A stretch of 64,000 nucleotides of DNA from Leptospira fluminis (GCF_004771275.1 NZ_RQEV01000012.1:372001-436000), one strand, 5' to 3'. Shown: positions 1 to 10,225, numbered from the stretch's first letter. Program-made: numbers and translations. Notes: generated by a model from the sequence alone, not told the origin.

Positions 1-1146
1 GCCGGAATCCACCAGAAGGCGATTGACGTTGTCTATGTATCTTTTTTTCTCCCCGGGGCGGGCAGAATTCCCTTCCAGAGATATTCCCACATACATGTTA
101 TTTTCCGCATCTCGGGCGACGGAACGAACCACTCCGTAAGCCGTCAAGGGTGCCTGCATTTTAAAAAAGATGTCGAAGGTGAATCCGATTCGGCGGGGGA
201 GGTCGTCGTTCAGATCCGGATGATTGATTTTGACCCGAAGGCCTCCGGTGGAGAGATCCAGGACCGGAAAACGCTCTTTGACTAGAATGGTATTCGATTC
301 CCGGATCCGATCCACCATCTCGAAAGTGAGAGTTTTGATCTCCATCACCTCGGCCATGTCGATTTCCTTATTCCGATTCTGGACCAAAACGTATCCGATA
401 GGGATGGCTTGCTCGTCGTGGTTGATATAAATGACGGGGACGATCAGTTCCGATTTGATCTTTTGGTTCGCGTATTCGATGATTTTCCGGCGGACGTCCT
501 CTTCGTCCCCTAATTCGTGCTCGTAGTCCACGTATCCGTTCGGGTCGGAGGTCGTATAACTCTCCGGTTTTTGCGTATTCGGTATGTAGAGAATCTTTCC
601 GGTTTTTTTAACCAGATCGAACTTATCCCCTATGGACCGGAAAACGTCGATTTTCAGAATGTCGAATTTCGGTTTTAGGATCCGTTCATAATCCGCAAAA
701 TTCACTTTCACCGAGGTCGGGATATTGAATAGGTTCGCGTCGATCGTGGTCTTACTGGTTCGCAAATTCGTGATCCAGACGGTTCCGTCGGGAGGTTTGA
801 TCCTCATAAATTGGCGTTCCCGACTCGCAATCGACACGGATTCCACTTCCATTACATACTGGTTGTTCGGACGCTCGTCTACGACCTCGCATTCCAATTC
901 CAAATACCGGGCCAGGAGTTTGTACAAAACCACATGGGAATTCAATTTGAATTGTTCCGGCGCTTTTCCTTGGACTAGGATTTTTTTGGCGTCTTTACTG
1001 ACGGAGAGGAGCTGGACGGAATCGTTAGAGTCCGTGTCCCGAACCAGAAGTTCGGACTTTAACAGGAATTTTCCGATGATATGGAGCTTTTTTTCAGGCT
1101 CTGCAATGATTTCGCGGTCCCTTTGCTTACGTTCGACCTTTTCCAT
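1..1146 (-). CDS. PilZ-domain protein (DUF1577-like), 3' end outside the window
   Basis: An open frame of 382 codons runs from an ATG at 1146 to the window edge without a stop, so the C-terminus is missing. Near residue 108 there is an Arg-rich SRERQFMRI segment, and near residue 296 a DLSTGG motif. Together these fit the RxxxR and D/NxSxxG signature of PilZ domains, which bind cyclic di-GMP. About 190 residues separate the two, far more than in a compact PilZ domain, so an extra domain is inserted or only the second motif belongs to PilZ. The overall layout recalls the Leptospira DUF1577 family, by memory only. There is no signal peptide, so it is probably cytoplasmic. It is divergent from guaB, with about 80 bases between the starts. 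A role in cyclic di-GMP signalling is inferred. Confidence 0.75.
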   Translation of the reverse strand, partial: MEKVERKQRDREIIAEPEKKLHIIGKFLLKSELLVRDTDSNDSVQLLSVSKDAKKILVQGKAPEQFKLNSHVVLYKLLARYLELECEVVDERPNNQYVMEVESVSIASRERQFMRIKPPDGTVWITNLRTSKTTIDANLFNIPTSVKVNFADYERILKPKFDILKIDVFRSIGDKFDLVKKTGKILYIPNTQKPESYTTSDPNGYVDYEHELGDEEDVRRKIIEYANQKIKSELIVPVIYINHDEQAIPIGYVLVQNRNKEIDMAEVMEIKTLTFEMVDRIRESNTILVKERFPVLDLSTGGLRVKINHPDLNDDLPRRIGFTFDIFFKMQAPLTAYGVVRSVARDAENNMYVGISLEGNSARPGEKKRYIDNVNRLLVDSG

Positions 1147-1227
1147 TCAATTCTCAGGTGTAAGGGGCGGAAATTCTCTTGATTCCAGCCTTTCGCTTCG
1201 TTTTGATGTAATAGGTAAGGTACACTA

Positions 1228-2754
1228 ATGTCAAACCAATCTTACCGCGACTCCCAATTTTTAGACGGCCTTTCGGGCGAAGAGCTTTTCAACATACAGA
1301 TCGGGCTTACGTACAGGGACTTTTTGGTCCTGCCCGGCTTTATCGATTTTCATCCGTCCGAAGTCGAACTGGAAACCAGGCTTACAAAAAAAATCCGGTT
1401 AAAACGTCCCTTCGTAAGTTCCCCTATGGACACGGTTACCGAATCCTCTATGGCCATCGCTCAGGCGTTGATGGGGGGAATCGGAATCATTCATTACAAT
1501 AATACGATCGACCAACAGGTGTCGGAAGTCACGAAAGTGAAACGGTTCGAAAACGGTTTTATCACCGATCCGGTCGTTTTAGGTCCGAAACATTCCATCC
1601 ACGATCTGGACAGAATCAAAGAGAAACACGGATTTACCGGCATTCCTATCACGGAAGACGGGACCAGAAACTCGAAGCTGATCGGGATCGTTACCAACCG
1701 GGACATCGATTTCGAACGGGAAAGGAACATCACTGTGGACAAGGTGATGACCACCGAAGTCATTACGGGAAAAGCCGGAATCACTTTAAAAGAAGCGAAC
1801 GACATTATCAAAAAGGAAAAAATCGGAAAGCTCCCGATCATCGATAAGGACGGCAGGTTGGTTTCCTTGGTAAGTCGATCCGACTTAAAGAAGAACAAGG
1901 ATTTTCCGGATTCGTCCAAGGACGAAAACAAGCGACTCCGTTGCGGAGCCGCCGTCTCCACGTTGCCCGAGTCCAGAGATAGGGTCGCGGCTCTGTACGA
2001 AGCGGGGGTCGACGTGATTTTCATCGATTCCGCCCAAGGAAATTCCATCTATCAGATCGAGATGCTGAAGTTCATCAAAGCGAATTTTCGGAATCTGGAA
2101 GTGGTGGGAGGAAACGTAGTCACTAGAGGGCAGGCGGAAAATCTCATTCAGGCCGGAGCGGACGGACTCAGGATCGGTATGGGACCAGGCTCCATCTGCA
2201 TCACGCAGGATACGATGGCGGTCGGTAGAGCTCAGGCAACTGCTGTCTACCAAACCGCTTTCCATGCGGCGAAACATGACGTTCCCGTGATCGCGGACGG
2301 TGGAATTTCGAATATAGGCGATATCGCCAACGCTCTAGCGATCGGAGCTTCCGCCTGTATGATGGGTTTTATGTTTGCCGGAACGAACGAGGCTCCCGGA
2401 GAATACTTTTACGAAAACGGAATCCGTCTCAAGAAGTATAGAGGAATGGCCAGTATTGAAGCCATGAAAGCGGGCGGAGACAAACGATATTTCAACGAAG
2501 GACAAAAGGTCAAAGTCGCCCAAGGGGTGAGCGGTTCCGTGGTAGACAGGGGCTCCATTCTGAATTTTATTCCTTATTTAAGCCAAGGAATTCGGCTTTC
2601 CTTCCAGGATATGGGCTATAAAAGCATCCAGGAACTTCACAAAGGACTGAGGGAAGGAAAACTGAGATTCGAAAGGAGAAGCGAATCCGCTCAGGCCCAG
2701 GGTTCGGTTCATAGCCTGTATTCCTACAGCGCTCCCAGTCTGAGGGCCGAATAG
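1228..2754 (+). CDS. guaB: IMP dehydrogenase
   Basis: IMP dehydrogenase oxidises IMP to XMP with NAD+, the committed step of GMP synthesis in the cytoplasm. The 508-residue length is normal for the family. A TIM-barrel is interrupted by a paired CBS (Bateman) module at roughly residues 110-230. The catalytic loop [10 protein letters not shown] places the nucleophilic cysteine at residue 324, and the substrate-phosphate segment [12 protein letters not shown] and the flap segment YRGMAS follow. The ATG is preceded by a purine-rich AGGTAAGG. The gene stands alone, divergent from the PilZ gene, with the LolA-like gene 43 bases downstream on the same strand. All key residues are present. Confidence 0.97.
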   Translation: MSNQSYRDSQFLDGLSGEELFNIQIGLTYRDFLVLPGFIDFHPSEVELETRLTKKIRLKRPFVSSPMDTVTESSMAIAQALMGGIGIIHYNNTIDQQVSEVTKVKRFENGFITDPVVLGPKHSIHDLDRIKEKHGFTGIPITEDGTRNSKLIGIVTNRDIDFERERNITVDKVMTTEVITGKAGITLKEANDIIKKEKIGKLPIIDKDGRLVSLVSRSDLKKNKDFPDSSKDENKRLRCGAAVSTLPESRDRVAALYEAGVDVIFIDSAQGNSIYQIEMLKFIKANFRNLEVVGGNVVTRGQAENLIQAGADGLRIGMGPGSICITQDTMAVGRAQATAVYQTAFHAAKHDVPVIADGGISNIGDIANALAIGASACMMGFMFAGTNEAPGEYFYENGIRLKKYRGMASIEAMKAGGDKRYFNEGQKVKVAQGVSGSVVDRGSILNFIPYLSQGIRLSFQDMGYKSIQELHKGLREGKLRFERRSESAQAQGSVHSLYSYSAPSLRAE

Positions 2755-2797
2755 ATTCCGACAGGGTCCTTCTCCGATCCGAAAGAGGTCTGTAGAA

Positions 2798-3589
2798 TTG
2801 CAAAGATTCCGTCCTAAACTGGCCGTTTTAGCCGCTTTGGTTCTCTTGGCTTCCGTGGTAAGCCATGCCCAGACCTCCCAGGAAAAAAATAGGGTGGCGC
2901 AGGAATTAGTGGCTCGGCTGGACCAGGCATTGCTGAAGACGGAAGGGTTGGTCAAGGCAAATCTGATTTTGATAAAGCGGTCCGGAGACAGTTGGACTTG
3001 GGACATGAGCGTCTTCCGGAAAGGAGAGGATTCTCTCTCCCTCTTCGAAAGCAAGGGACGGGGATTAGAATACAAAATCCTCTTCAAGGAAGACGGGGAA
3101 TTGATCTACGCGTTCAACGCACTTTCGCGGAAGATCTTCCGGAAAACCGACGAAGAAAAATACGAAAGTCATCTGAGCACTGGATTCAGTTTCGTAGACC
3201 TTTCCGGGAATTCCTACCAGGCGAACTACAATCCGGTAGTCCAAAGCGATCTGGAAGTGGGCGGAAAAAAAATGAAACGGGTAGCGATGAGGCCCATCGT
3301 TCCCTATTTTTATTCCAAGTTGGTGCTATTGTTGGAGCCCGAAAGTTTAAAGCCGATTCGATTGGATTTTCATGATAAGGACGGGGTTTTGTATAAGACG
3401 CTGAACATCAAATACGGTCCGATCAAGGTAAAAGCCAAACAGAAAGTGACGAAAGAAGACCTTGCGAGCAGGTTGGAAATGCTGGATTTGAATACCGGTT
3501 CTATTAGTGTTTTAGAATATACGGAAGTGGATCGGGACGTAAAACCGGATCCTTCACTCTTCGAACTGGAAAACCTGAACCGACTTTAA
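2798..3589 (+). CDS. LolA-like outer-membrane lipoprotein-sorting protein
   Basis: A 263-residue exported protein begins at a TTG with AAGAGGT about nine bases upstream. The first 25 residues form a signal peptide ending VSHAQ, so the product is periplasmic. The body is beta-rich and follows the LolA/LolB/RseB-fold family often annotated 'outer membrane lipoprotein-sorting protein'. Features are an N-terminal helix ([15 protein letters not shown]), then strands such as [12 protein letters not shown], and a late segment [14 protein letters not shown]. Members of this fold bind acyl chains or lipoproteins. No classical LolA signature can be pointed to, so carrier function is inference. The stop is one base from the rsmE start, so the two are probably co-transcribed. 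Confidence 0.75.
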   Translation: MQRFRPKLAVLAALVLLASVVSHAQTSQEKNRVAQELVARLDQALLKTEGLVKANLILIKRSGDSWTWDMSVFRKGEDSLSLFESKGRGLEYKILFKEDGELIYAFNALSRKIFRKTDEEKYESHLSTGFSFVDLSGNSYQANYNPVVQSDLEVGGKKMKRVAMRPIVPYFYSKLVLLLEPESLKPIRLDFHDKDGVLYKTLNIKYGPIKVKAKQKVTKEDLASRLEMLDLNTGSISVLEYTEVDRDVKPDPSLFELENLNRL

Positions 3590-3590
3590 G

Positions 3591-4292
3591 ATGTCGTCGA
3601 CGGAAGCGGTTTTTTTTAGGCCGGGTTTTTTGCCGGAAGCGGATCTAAAGCTTTTGCCGGAAGAAATTTCCCATCTCAAAGCCTTGCGAATCTTCCAGGA
3701 GGATAAGATCGTAATCCTGAAGGACGGCAAGGGACTCAGTTGTTTTTTCCGGGTTCCGACCTCCTCTTCTAAAGGACAATTCCTGAAGAGCGAAACTCGA
3801 GAGGACCTTTCTCGACCCGCCGTGATCGCCACCGCGATTCCGAAAGGGAATCGATTGGAATGGTTGATTCAGAAAGGAACGGAACTCGGAATTACGAAAT
3901 TCATCTTTTTGAATTTTGCACATTCGGATCGCAGGGATTTGAATCCCGAAAGAATGGGTAAGGTGGCTGCCGAAGCTTGCGCTCAATCCGGTCGGGACTT
4001 TTTACCTTCGATCCGCGGCCCGTTGGAACTCTCTGCATTTTTGGAAGAAAGTCGGAAAGAGGGATCCGAATTGATCGTTTTGGATCCGACGGGAAAGGAA
4101 TTTTTAGGTCCGGAAACCGTTCAAGGTAAAATCCCGGTAATCGGACCGGAAGGCGGCTTTCGGGCGGAGGAGAAAGAGCTTTTTGAAAGAGAGAAAGTCC
4201 GGAACTACAGCGCCGGGGATTCCATTCTTAGAATCGAAACCGCAGGAATCTATGCGGCTTCTCTTTTTAGGGCGTTCCTAACGCGGAGCTGA
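3591..4292 (+). CDS. rsmE: 16S rRNA (uracil-1498-N3)-methyltransferase
   Basis: This is a SPOUT-class methyltransferase that methylates N3 of U1498 in 16S rRNA. The 233 residues fit the family. An N-terminal PUA-like region includes ISHLKALRIFQEDKI. The SPOUT half contains IPKGNRLEWLIQKGTELGI and the family hallmark VIGPEGGFRAEE. It ends in the knot motif RIETAGIYAASLFR. The ATG lies one base after the stop of the LolA-like gene, suggesting translational coupling. It converges with the cysteine-rich lipoprotein gene. Confidence 0.93.
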   Translation: MSSTEAVFFRPGFLPEADLKLLPEEISHLKALRIFQEDKIVILKDGKGLSCFFRVPTSSSKGQFLKSETREDLSRPAVIATAIPKGNRLEWLIQKGTELGITKFIFLNFAHSDRRDLNPERMGKVAAEACAQSGRDFLPSIRGPLELSAFLEESRKEGSELIVLDPTGKEFLGPETVQGKIPVIGPEGGFRAEEKELFEREKVRNYSAGDSILRIETAGIYAASLFRAFLTRS

Positions 4293-4294
4293 AC

Positions 4295-4633
4295 CTATTT
4301 GCCCACTCCGTTCGAGCCGAGGATCAACAAGCAGTTCGTATAATTGTTTCCGCAATCACGTTTGCATGCTTGCTGGAGCTGGAGGCATAGAGTGGAAATA
4401 TTGCAAGCGGTGTTGCAGTTGGAAAGACAGGTGTTCATTTGCAGAGCGTTGTCCGGAGTAACGGAAGCGCCGTACAAGTTTTCGCAATTCAATTTGCATG
4501 CGGTATAGCCGCCGCCTACGCACCCCGCTAGATACGTATTCATTGCGGTTCCTTTTATATCTCTTTCTTTGTGTTCGCAGGCAGTTAAAAAAATCGCCGA
4601 TGTAATCAAAAGAATCCGTAAAAGCAGGGCCAT
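4295..4633 (-). CDS. Small cysteine-rich lipoprotein with repeated CX3C motifs
   Basis: I chose the ATG at 4633 because it starts directly with a signal sequence ending FLTAC, a good lipobox. The longer open frame to 4735 would put a non-signal extension in front and overlap thiS. The product is 113 residues, lipid-anchored at the first cysteine, with ten further cysteines. Four CX3C spacings are visible (CKLNC, CLSNC, CNTAC, CKRDC). This pattern usually forms disulfide-stapled helical hairpins. I do not recognise a named family and assign no function. It probably sits in the periplasm or at the outer membrane. It converges with rsmE, two bases apart. Confidence 0.7.
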   Translation of the reverse strand: MALLLRILLITSAIFLTACEHKERDIKGTAMNTYLAGCVGGGYTACKLNCENLYGASVTPDNALQMNTCLSNCNTACNISTLCLQLQQACKRDCGNNYTNCLLILGSNGVGK

Positions 4634-4738
4634 ATATGTAATAGGTTTTCGCTCGGGAAGGTACGGTAAACTAAAAAACATTCGACGGGTTTCCGTTCTC
4701 GATCGGAATAGAAGCAGAATTAGACCGAGGTGCATGAT

Positions 4739-4939
4739 ATGTTCGTAAACGGAAAGCGGATCTTGGTCGGGGATCTTTCCTCCCCGGATATAGTCGCCTT
4801 ATTGGAATCTCTTAGACTGAAGCCTGAAATGGTCGCAATCCAACGAAACGGGGAAATCGTAAAACGGGAGAGTTGGTCGGGAGTGGAATTACAAGAAGGA
4901 GATCGAATCGAAATTCTGAAATTCGTCGGGGGCGGTTAA
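4739..4939 (+). CDS. thiS: Thiamine biosynthesis sulfur carrier ThiS
   Basis: ThiS is a ubiquitin-fold sulfur carrier. Its C-terminal Gly-Gly is adenylated and thiocarboxylated, then donates sulfur to the thiazole made by ThiG. The ATG at 4739 gives 66 residues, the usual ThiS length, starting MFVNGKR and ending FVGGG. A GAGG lies eight bases upstream. A GTG at 4730 in the same frame would overlap that ribosome site and is less likely. thiE follows seven bases downstream. No thiG, thiF or thiH is in the window. Confidence 0.92.
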   Translation: MFVNGKRILVGDLSSPDIVALLESLRLKPEMVAIQRNGEIVKRESWSGVELQEGDRIEILKFVGGG

Positions 4940-4946
4940 AATCCTT

Positions 4947-5624
4947 GTGAAAATTCTTTCCATGCACAAAAGGCCGAGAAATTCTTTCTGGAGAGATCCG
5001 GGAATATACCCCATTCTCGATTTGGAATATTGTGCAAAATTCGGAAAGGATCCCTCCGAATTGGCGGCACTTTGGAATCGGCATCGTTCTTACGTTCCTT
5101 TTTACCAGCTCCGTGCCAAAAAGGAAACGATCCCGAATATCATCCAACTCTATAGAAAGTTACGTCTGCAATTTCCGGAATTCCCCTTGATCTTGAATGA
5201 TTATGCCGACCTTGCCTTGGAGTTGAATTGTTTCGGCTTGCATCTCGGCAAGGAGGACTACGAAAATTCGGATCGGTTCCTACGCAAACGTCTGTCCGAA
5301 AGCGGTTTATTTTTGGGGACTTCCTCACATACTCTGGAAGAACTCGCCAACCTGGGGGAGGAATTTTGGGATTATACAGGCTTCGGTCCGGTGTTTGCGA
5401 CTTCCTCCAAAGAGGGAGCTCGTCCGACGCTAGGATCCGAAATTCTGGGAGAAACCTTGAAAATCAGCCGGATTCCCGTGACTCCTATCGGAGGAATCGA
5501 TTCCTCGACTCTCCCTGCCGTTTTGGAAAAAGGGAACTTTATAGTCGCCATGATCTCGGGGGCGTCCGAACCCGCGGATTTTCTGCGTTCTATTCGACTC
5601 TTGGAGAAAGTGAGAAACGAATAG
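4947..5624 (+). CDS. thiE: Thiamine phosphate synthase
   Basis: ThiE joins the pyrimidine (HMP-PP) and thiazole phosphate to make thiamine monophosphate. The 225-residue TIM-barrel shows [12 protein letters not shown] near residue 50 and [20 protein letters not shown] around residue 90. It also has the phosphate-binding [15 protein letters not shown], then VTPIGGID and MISGASEP. These correspond to the family's NDR, HLG, GP.F.T.TK and GGI motifs, with NDY replacing NDR. The start is taken as GTG 4947; an in-frame ATG lies at 4962. It is co-oriented with thiS and nearly contiguous with it. Confidence 0.92.
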   Translation: MKILSMHKRPRNSFWRDPGIYPILDLEYCAKFGKDPSELAALWNRHRSYVPFYQLRAKKETIPNIIQLYRKLRLQFPEFPLILNDYADLALELNCFGLHLGKEDYENSDRFLRKRLSESGLFLGTSSHTLEELANLGEEFWDYTGFGPVFATSSKEGARPTLGSEILGETLKISRIPVTPIGGIDSSTLPAVLEKGNFIVAMISGASEPADFLRSIRLLEKVRNE

Positions 5625-5634
5625 ATCCGAAAAT

Positions 5635-6513
5635 GTGAGCGAACTTTCAATTGACTTAGAGATTATGTCCAGCAGGATGCTCCGTATGAAGCAACCTGGG
5701 GAAATCCGTCACCTCTCTGCGAAAGACGACCGAGATTATCTTCTAGATTATCAATCTCTAGATATAGACAATCTGGAAAAGACGGACATTTTAGGCGTTC
5801 CTTTCGAGAATGCCAGCCTGGACGAGGCGGTGGCCAAAATCTATCATTTGATGGAGGAGAAGGACCACTACCATCACGTTCTTCTGTTGGACCCGGTCAA
5901 GACCATGGCCTTGCGCAAGGGAAAGAAACTCCATAGAATCGCGCAGAAAGCGAGCCTGATTTTGGCGGAGGGAGCCGGATTGCAATGGGCCGCTAGACGC
6001 CTGGGAGGCGAACTCAAGGAAAGGATCCCGACCATAGCTTTGATGATGGATTTGGTCCGGTTGTGCGAGTTGCGTAATTACTCCATTTTCCTGTTGGGCG
6101 GAAAAGAAGATATTATAGAAAAAGTATATTTTAATCTTTCCAGACATTTTCCCGGGGTCCGTATCGTGGGTCGTCACGCCGGATACATGAACACTCAGAG
6201 GGAACTTTTAGTGAAGGAATCCATTCGAAAGACCAGTCCGAATATTATATTTCTTGCAATGGATTTTCCCGACCAGGAGATTTGGATCGAGAATAACACC
6301 GCGTTCTTCGGTCATGCGGTGGTGATCGGAGTGGCAGGTGCCATGGATATCCTCTCCGGGAAAGTCCGGAAGGCCCCGAATTTCTTTAAATTGAAAGGAC
6401 TCACTTGGTTTTGGAGGATCCTTGTCCGGCCCTGGAGGTTGATCCGACTCAGTAGGATGATCGGTTTCTTCCTTTTCGTCTGGGTGAAATCCCTCTTCCA
6501 AAAAAGGAAGTAA
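5635..6513 (+). CDS. WecG/TagA/CpsF-family glycosyltransferase
   Basis: This 292-residue protein matches the GT26 family, which adds N-acetylmannosamine or a related sugar to a lipid-linked carrier in surface-polymer synthesis. Visible family blocks are [16 protein letters not shown], then [17 protein letters not shown] followed by [12 protein letters not shown]. Later come [18 protein letters not shown] and [18 protein letters not shown] basic, hydrophobic C-terminus ([15 protein letters not shown]) should hold it at the inner face of the cytoplasmic membrane. The usual polar TPN stretch near the active site reads [16 protein letters not shown], so the donor sugar cannot be named. The start is GTG 5635, as the overlapping ATG at 5633 is followed at once by a stop. 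It converges with the large TPR gene. Confidence 0.85.
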   Translation: MSELSIDLEIMSSRMLRMKQPGEIRHLSAKDDRDYLLDYQSLDIDNLEKTDILGVPFENASLDEAVAKIYHLMEEKDHYHHVLLLDPVKTMALRKGKKLHRIAQKASLILAEGAGLQWAARRLGGELKERIPTIALMMDLVRLCELRNYSIFLLGGKEDIIEKVYFNLSRHFPGVRIVGRHAGYMNTQRELLVKESIRKTSPNIIFLAMDFPDQEIWIENNTAFFGHAVVIGVAGAMDILSGKVRKAPNFFKLKGLTWFWRILVRPWRLIRLSRMIGFFLFVWVKSLFQKRK

Positions 6514-6520
6514 TCGGCCG

Positions 6521-9500
6521 TTATTTCCGAACCAGGTCCCGGATCGATTCCAAAGTCGGAGCCACCCAGTCTTCCAACAGAGGGTTTCTGTGTAAAGCCT
6601 CCCGCTTGAAGAGTAGATCCTTGTTGGATAGAGCGATTTCGCTCGAATCTCCGATTTTTCTGGCCGTTTCCACAGCTTTCCAGTAATTCTGCAGAGCTTC
6701 CGCAGTGTAGGATTCCGACTGCTGGGAGCCTGCGTTTCTGGCCAGAATTTCATAACATGCGCCTATGTTATTATAGGCGGCGGTCAGCGTTTGGTACACT
6801 TCCTGGTGGTAAGGATCGTCCGATTTCGGAGTTCCCATTCCCGGAATTCTCTCCTCCATATCCTCTTTGACTCTGAGGAAATAACCTAAGGCGGTCTTGG
6901 TCTGTTTAGTGTACAGCAGCGCGTTCCCTTTACCCATCATTAGGGTAGCATTGTAATATTCATCCTTGTCTTCGAATCCGGTCCAATCGACCAGGGCCTT
7001 ATCGAAATCCGAATCCATGTATTCGACCCAACCGCGGAAAAATTTCATTTCCCTTAAAAGGTGAGGGGAGAGTTCCCTTCTCCACTTGCGGATCAATTCG
7101 TATTTTGGCTCGTCAGAATCCACTCTGGAAAATTCGATAAGCGAAGCTCTTAATTCGTTACGTCGGTTCTTCCGTTCTTCCTCTTCCTTCAGGACGGAGA
7201 GGCTTTTTCCGTCATCTTCCGTTCTTGCACGAAAAGGATAAATTTTTCTTCCGGGAAACTCCTTAATGGATTCCCGGTTGGACAGACCTGCTGAGGAAAG
7301 ATAACGGATCTTTCCCTGATCGAAATGGATTCTGTTCGGATTTCCCTCGTAAAGAGTTTCGTCTTCGTCCCTCGTGCCGAACCAGTTCGCGCTTCTGTCG
7401 TATCTCTCTTCCGCTTCTTTTAACAGAGCCCGCGCCTCGTCGAAATTCCCGACTCGAATCGAATGTTCCGCTAATTCCAGGACCGCCAACCAATGTTTGC
7501 CGTCCAGACTAGCCGCTTTTTCGAAGAACCTTCTTGCCTGAACGTTTTCCTTTAACGCAAGATAATAAAGGCCACGCTGGTAATAACCTTCGGCATAATC
7601 CTTGCCTTCGATTTCCACCTTGGTTCTCTCATCCTCTTCGGATTTGCGATAAATGGTGTCCAAGAGTCTGAGCGCGCTCTCTTCGATTTCGATTCCGGAG
7701 ACTTGGTCCACGGGATTGATATTGTATTTGATCCTTAATTCTTCGGGATCCAAGGACGTATAGAACGAGGCGAGTTTTGCCATCGTAAAGAACGGTAAAT
7801 CCGACTCCATATCCAAATTTCCCCTCAGGAGTCGGTGGTGGTTCAGGACGAACTGAGGATCTCCGCTCTCCTTCCACATTTCGATATAAGTGGAAATCAA
7901 ACCGGATTGGCCCGTTACGCTTTTGGGATTAGCTTCTACGATTCGATTGTAAAACGAAGCCGCTTTTCCGAATTCGCGACGATTGTAATAGATTTTACCG
8001 ATTCCCGCGGTGGCTTTTTCGTCGTAAGGACTTTCCCCATCCGTGAACACCCGTCGGTAGTAGTCGACCGCCAAAGAATCGTTTTTGAATTTTCCCCGTT
8101 TGCCTTCGGGCTCCGCAAAATCCGGAGTGATTTGGGAATGGAACCATCCTAGGTTTCTGTACGTATCGTTGTCGTGGATCTTTTCCTTTAAACGCATTAC
8201 AAGAAAAGCCCCCGCCGTCATGACTTTACGAGGGGTCTTTTCCTGATCCAAAAGAAAACGTATGCCTTCCTTTCCTTGGTTGATTCCTAAAGGACGTTTC
8301 AACTTCTTATCGTTCCAAGTCTCTCCCGAGGCCAAACGTACGAGGGGAGCGTTTTCACGACGGCTCCAGGAATTCGTGGAAGGACCGAATCCTAGGTCCG
8401 GTTCGATTCGGCCGAAGAGTTTTTCGTAGGCGAGTTCGTACTCTCCGGCGCGGCTATATTCGATTCCGTACAGATTCAGATATTTCAGATTGTTCGGCAG
8501 GATTTCCGCGCCCTTGTCGAAATGGTTTTCGATCTGAATCAGATACCTTTTTCGGTCCTCTTCGCCGAGTTGTCCCAAAATCTTTTTGGAACCCATTTCG
8601 CGGATCTGTTCCAATCCACTTTCGTAATGTTGCGAGGCTTGTTTGGGGCGGATGATCCCGAAATAGGTAAAATAAGCTCCGAACGCGAACAATAAGGCAG
8701 CGGCTAACGTATAGACGGTTCTGCGGATCCGTTTGCGTCTTTCGACCAAGCCTTCTTTCGTAAAGATCGGATCGGAGGAAATAATAGGAACACCGTCGGC
8801 GGAATAGGCGCCGCTTTTATCCACCACGCTGACGGAAGTTCCGAGCGCCGAGGAAAGGAAAGACGCAACGTCTTCCGGGTTGCTTTCCACCTTGATGAGT
8901 TCTAATAAATCTCTCTGGGATTTTTTAGAGAGTTTGTCCTGGACGATGGATTCGATAACCGTCCTTCGGAGCAAAGGAGGATAACGCAGGATCTCTTTCT
9001 GTATGATCGCTAATTCTTCGTCGGAAAGAGACTTGTCCAGTTCCTCTCTTTCGTCTCCTCCCAAAGATCGGAGGTCGTCCTCGAAGGAGGGGGCCTCCGT
9101 ATCGCTTTCCCCTTCCGCATCCAAATCGGGGGAAAAGCTGGTAAAGTCGGAACCTTCGGGACCTCCACCCAAATCCATTTCGGATACCGGTTCGGACGCA
9201 AAGTCCGCAAAAGGATCCGCTTCGGGTAAGGAAGTCGCTCCCGACAAGTCGGAGAAAGGATCCTGGCTCCCTGTGCCTGAAACGGGTGCAAAGTCCGAAA
9301 AAGGATCCGATTCTTGCGGATGAGGTTCACTATCGAAGGAAGAAGGTTCCGGAGAAGAATCGAAACCTAGGTCTCCGAAATCGGTTTCCTTTTCGGAGAC
9401 CGGCGCCGCGGCAAACGGATCTCCCTCTTCCAATCCGAACTCGTCTCCGGGAGCGGATTCCATAGCGCCGGCATCGAAGTCGGCAAACGGATCTTCCGTG

Positions 9501-10225
9501 TCCGTTCCTCCGAAGTCCGAAACGGGAGTCGTTCCTTCCCCCAGTCCCGCAAACGGATCTTCTTCTTCAAGGGAGGGGGAGGATGGAACCGCTTCGAAGT
9601 CCTCGAGGCCGGTGTCCGTTCCGCCGAAAGGATCGGATTCCGCGGATTGAAAATCCTCGCTAGGCGCGGAATCGAAAGGCGCATCCAATTCTTGATTGGA
9701 GTCTAAACCGGAAAATGGATCTCCTTCTCCCATTCCAAAATCGTCCGTGGCCGCGGGCGTTTCGCCGAAATCGGGCGCTTCTTCCGGTTCGGTTTCCGGA
9801 GAAGGAAAATCGAAATCTCCTTCCTCGTCGCTCGTTTCGGAGGGGGAAGAATCCATGTCCGCAAACGGATCTTCTTCGGCGGGAGGAGTCTCCGATGCCG
9901 GCTGGTTTAATAGTTCGTCTAAATCGATGTCGTCTTCATCCGAAAACGAAAGAGGTTTCGGCCTTCCCGCAGAGGGACGAGGGCTCTCTTCTTCCTCTTC
10001 TGCTTCTCCGAATTCATCGGACGGTTCCTCGGAAGAACCTTCCTCACCGTTTTCCGGTTCGTCCCCGATCGAGATGGGCATGGAAAAACCCATCTTGTCC
10101 CGGAATACGGGCTGCATCGGATTCAGGTCGTCCGAGGCGTCCGGATTTCGGTTCAGAGGATCCAGAATGGAATTGATCTGCTCCAAATCTTGGGGTGAAT
10201 ATTCTGGAGATGAAGGCTCAGCCAT
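6521..10225 (-). CDS. Large TPR membrane protein, candidate flagellar collar protein FlcA
   Basis: The 1234-residue protein has three parts. Residues 1-390 are acidic, low in complexity and carry nine DPF motifs. Residues 390-500 hold a helical segment including LSDEELAIIQKEILRYPPLL. One membrane helix follows at about 502-524. The remainder, some 700 residues predicted periplasmic, is rich in TPR-like helical pairs (GIGKIYYNRREFGKAASFYN, then YYQRGLYYLALKENVQARRF). A single membrane helix with a large periplasmic TPR region resembles the spirochaete flagellar collar protein FlcA (Borrelia BB0326), which helps assemble the stator. That assignment is inference from architecture. The DPF-rich cytoplasmic tail may recruit partners. 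The ATG has AAGGA four bases upstream. It is divergent from the CBM48 gene. Confidence 0.8.
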   Translation of the reverse strand: MAEPSSPEYSPQDLEQINSILDPLNRNPDASDDLNPMQPVFRDKMGFSMPISIGDEPENGEEGSSEEPSDEFGEAEEEEESPRPSAGRPKPLSFSDEDDIDLDELLNQPASETPPAEEDPFADMDSSPSETSDEEGDFDFPSPETEPEEAPDFGETPAATDDFGMGEGDPFSGLDSNQELDAPFDSAPSEDFQSAESDPFGGTDTGLEDFEAVPSSPSLEEEDPFAGLGEGTTPVSDFGGTDTEDPFADFDAGAMESAPGDEFGLEEGDPFAAAPVSEKETDFGDLGFDSSPEPSSFDSEPHPQESDPFSDFAPVSGTGSQDPFSDLSGATSLPEADPFADFASEPVSEMDLGGGPEGSDFTSFSPDLDAEGESDTEAPSFEDDLRSLGGDEREELDKSLSDEELAIIQKEILRYPPLLRRTVIESIVQDKLSKKSQRDLLELIKVESNPEDVASFLSSALGTSVSVVDKSGAYSADGVPIISSDPIFTKEGLVERRKRIRRTVYTLAAALLFAFGAYFTYFGIIRPKQASQHYESGLEQIREMGSKKILGQLGEEDRKRYLIQIENHFDKGAEILPNNLKYLNLYGIEYSRAGEYELAYEKLFGRIEPDLGFGPSTNSWSRRENAPLVRLASGETWNDKKLKRPLGINQGKEGIRFLLDQEKTPRKVMTAGAFLVMRLKEKIHDNDTYRNLGWFHSQITPDFAEPEGKRGKFKNDSLAVDYYRRVFTDGESPYDEKATAGIGKIYYNRREFGKAASFYNRIVEANPKSVTGQSGLISTYIEMWKESGDPQFVLNHHRLLRGNLDMESDLPFFTMAKLASFYTSLDPEELRIKYNINPVDQVSGIEIEESALRLLDTIYRKSEEDERTKVEIEGKDYAEGYYQRGLYYLALKENVQARRFFEKAASLDGKHWLAVLELAEHSIRVGNFDEARALLKEAEERYDRSANWFGTRDEDETLYEGNPNRIHFDQGKIRYLSSAGLSNRESIKEFPGRKIYPFRARTEDDGKSLSVLKEEEERKNRRNELRASLIEFSRVDSDEPKYELIRKWRRELSPHLLREMKFFRGWVEYMDSDFDKALVDWTGFEDKDEYYNATLMMGKGNALLYTKQTKTALGYFLRVKEDMEERIPGMGTPKSDDPYHQEVYQTLTAAYNNIGACYEILARNAGSQQSESYTAEALQNYWKAVETARKIGDSSEIALSNKDLLFKREALHRNPLLEDWVAPTLESIRDLVRK
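9203..9871 (-). repeat. DPF-motif repeat region inside the TPR protein
   Basis: In protein terms this covers residues 119-341 of the 1234-residue protein. DPF occurs nine times, at about residues 119, 169, 198, 223, 245, 269, 307, 322 and 337. It is usually preceded by an acidic pair and often followed by A/S-D/G-F/L. Spacing varies from 15 to 50 residues, so this is a degenerate short-linear-motif array and not an exact DNA tandem repeat. The matching DNA words (AAAGGATC and AACGGATC on the + strand) recur with the same spacing. Confidence 0.85.

Noticed and set aside
4634..4735. N-terminal extension of the cysteine-rich lipoprotein to 4735
   Set aside because: The extension precedes the signal peptide, lacks a ribosome site and overlaps the thiS leader. 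Starting at 4633 gives a clean lipobox.
4730..4738. GTG start for thiS
   Set aside because: It overlaps the GAGG ribosome site. ATG 4739 gives the normal 66 residues.
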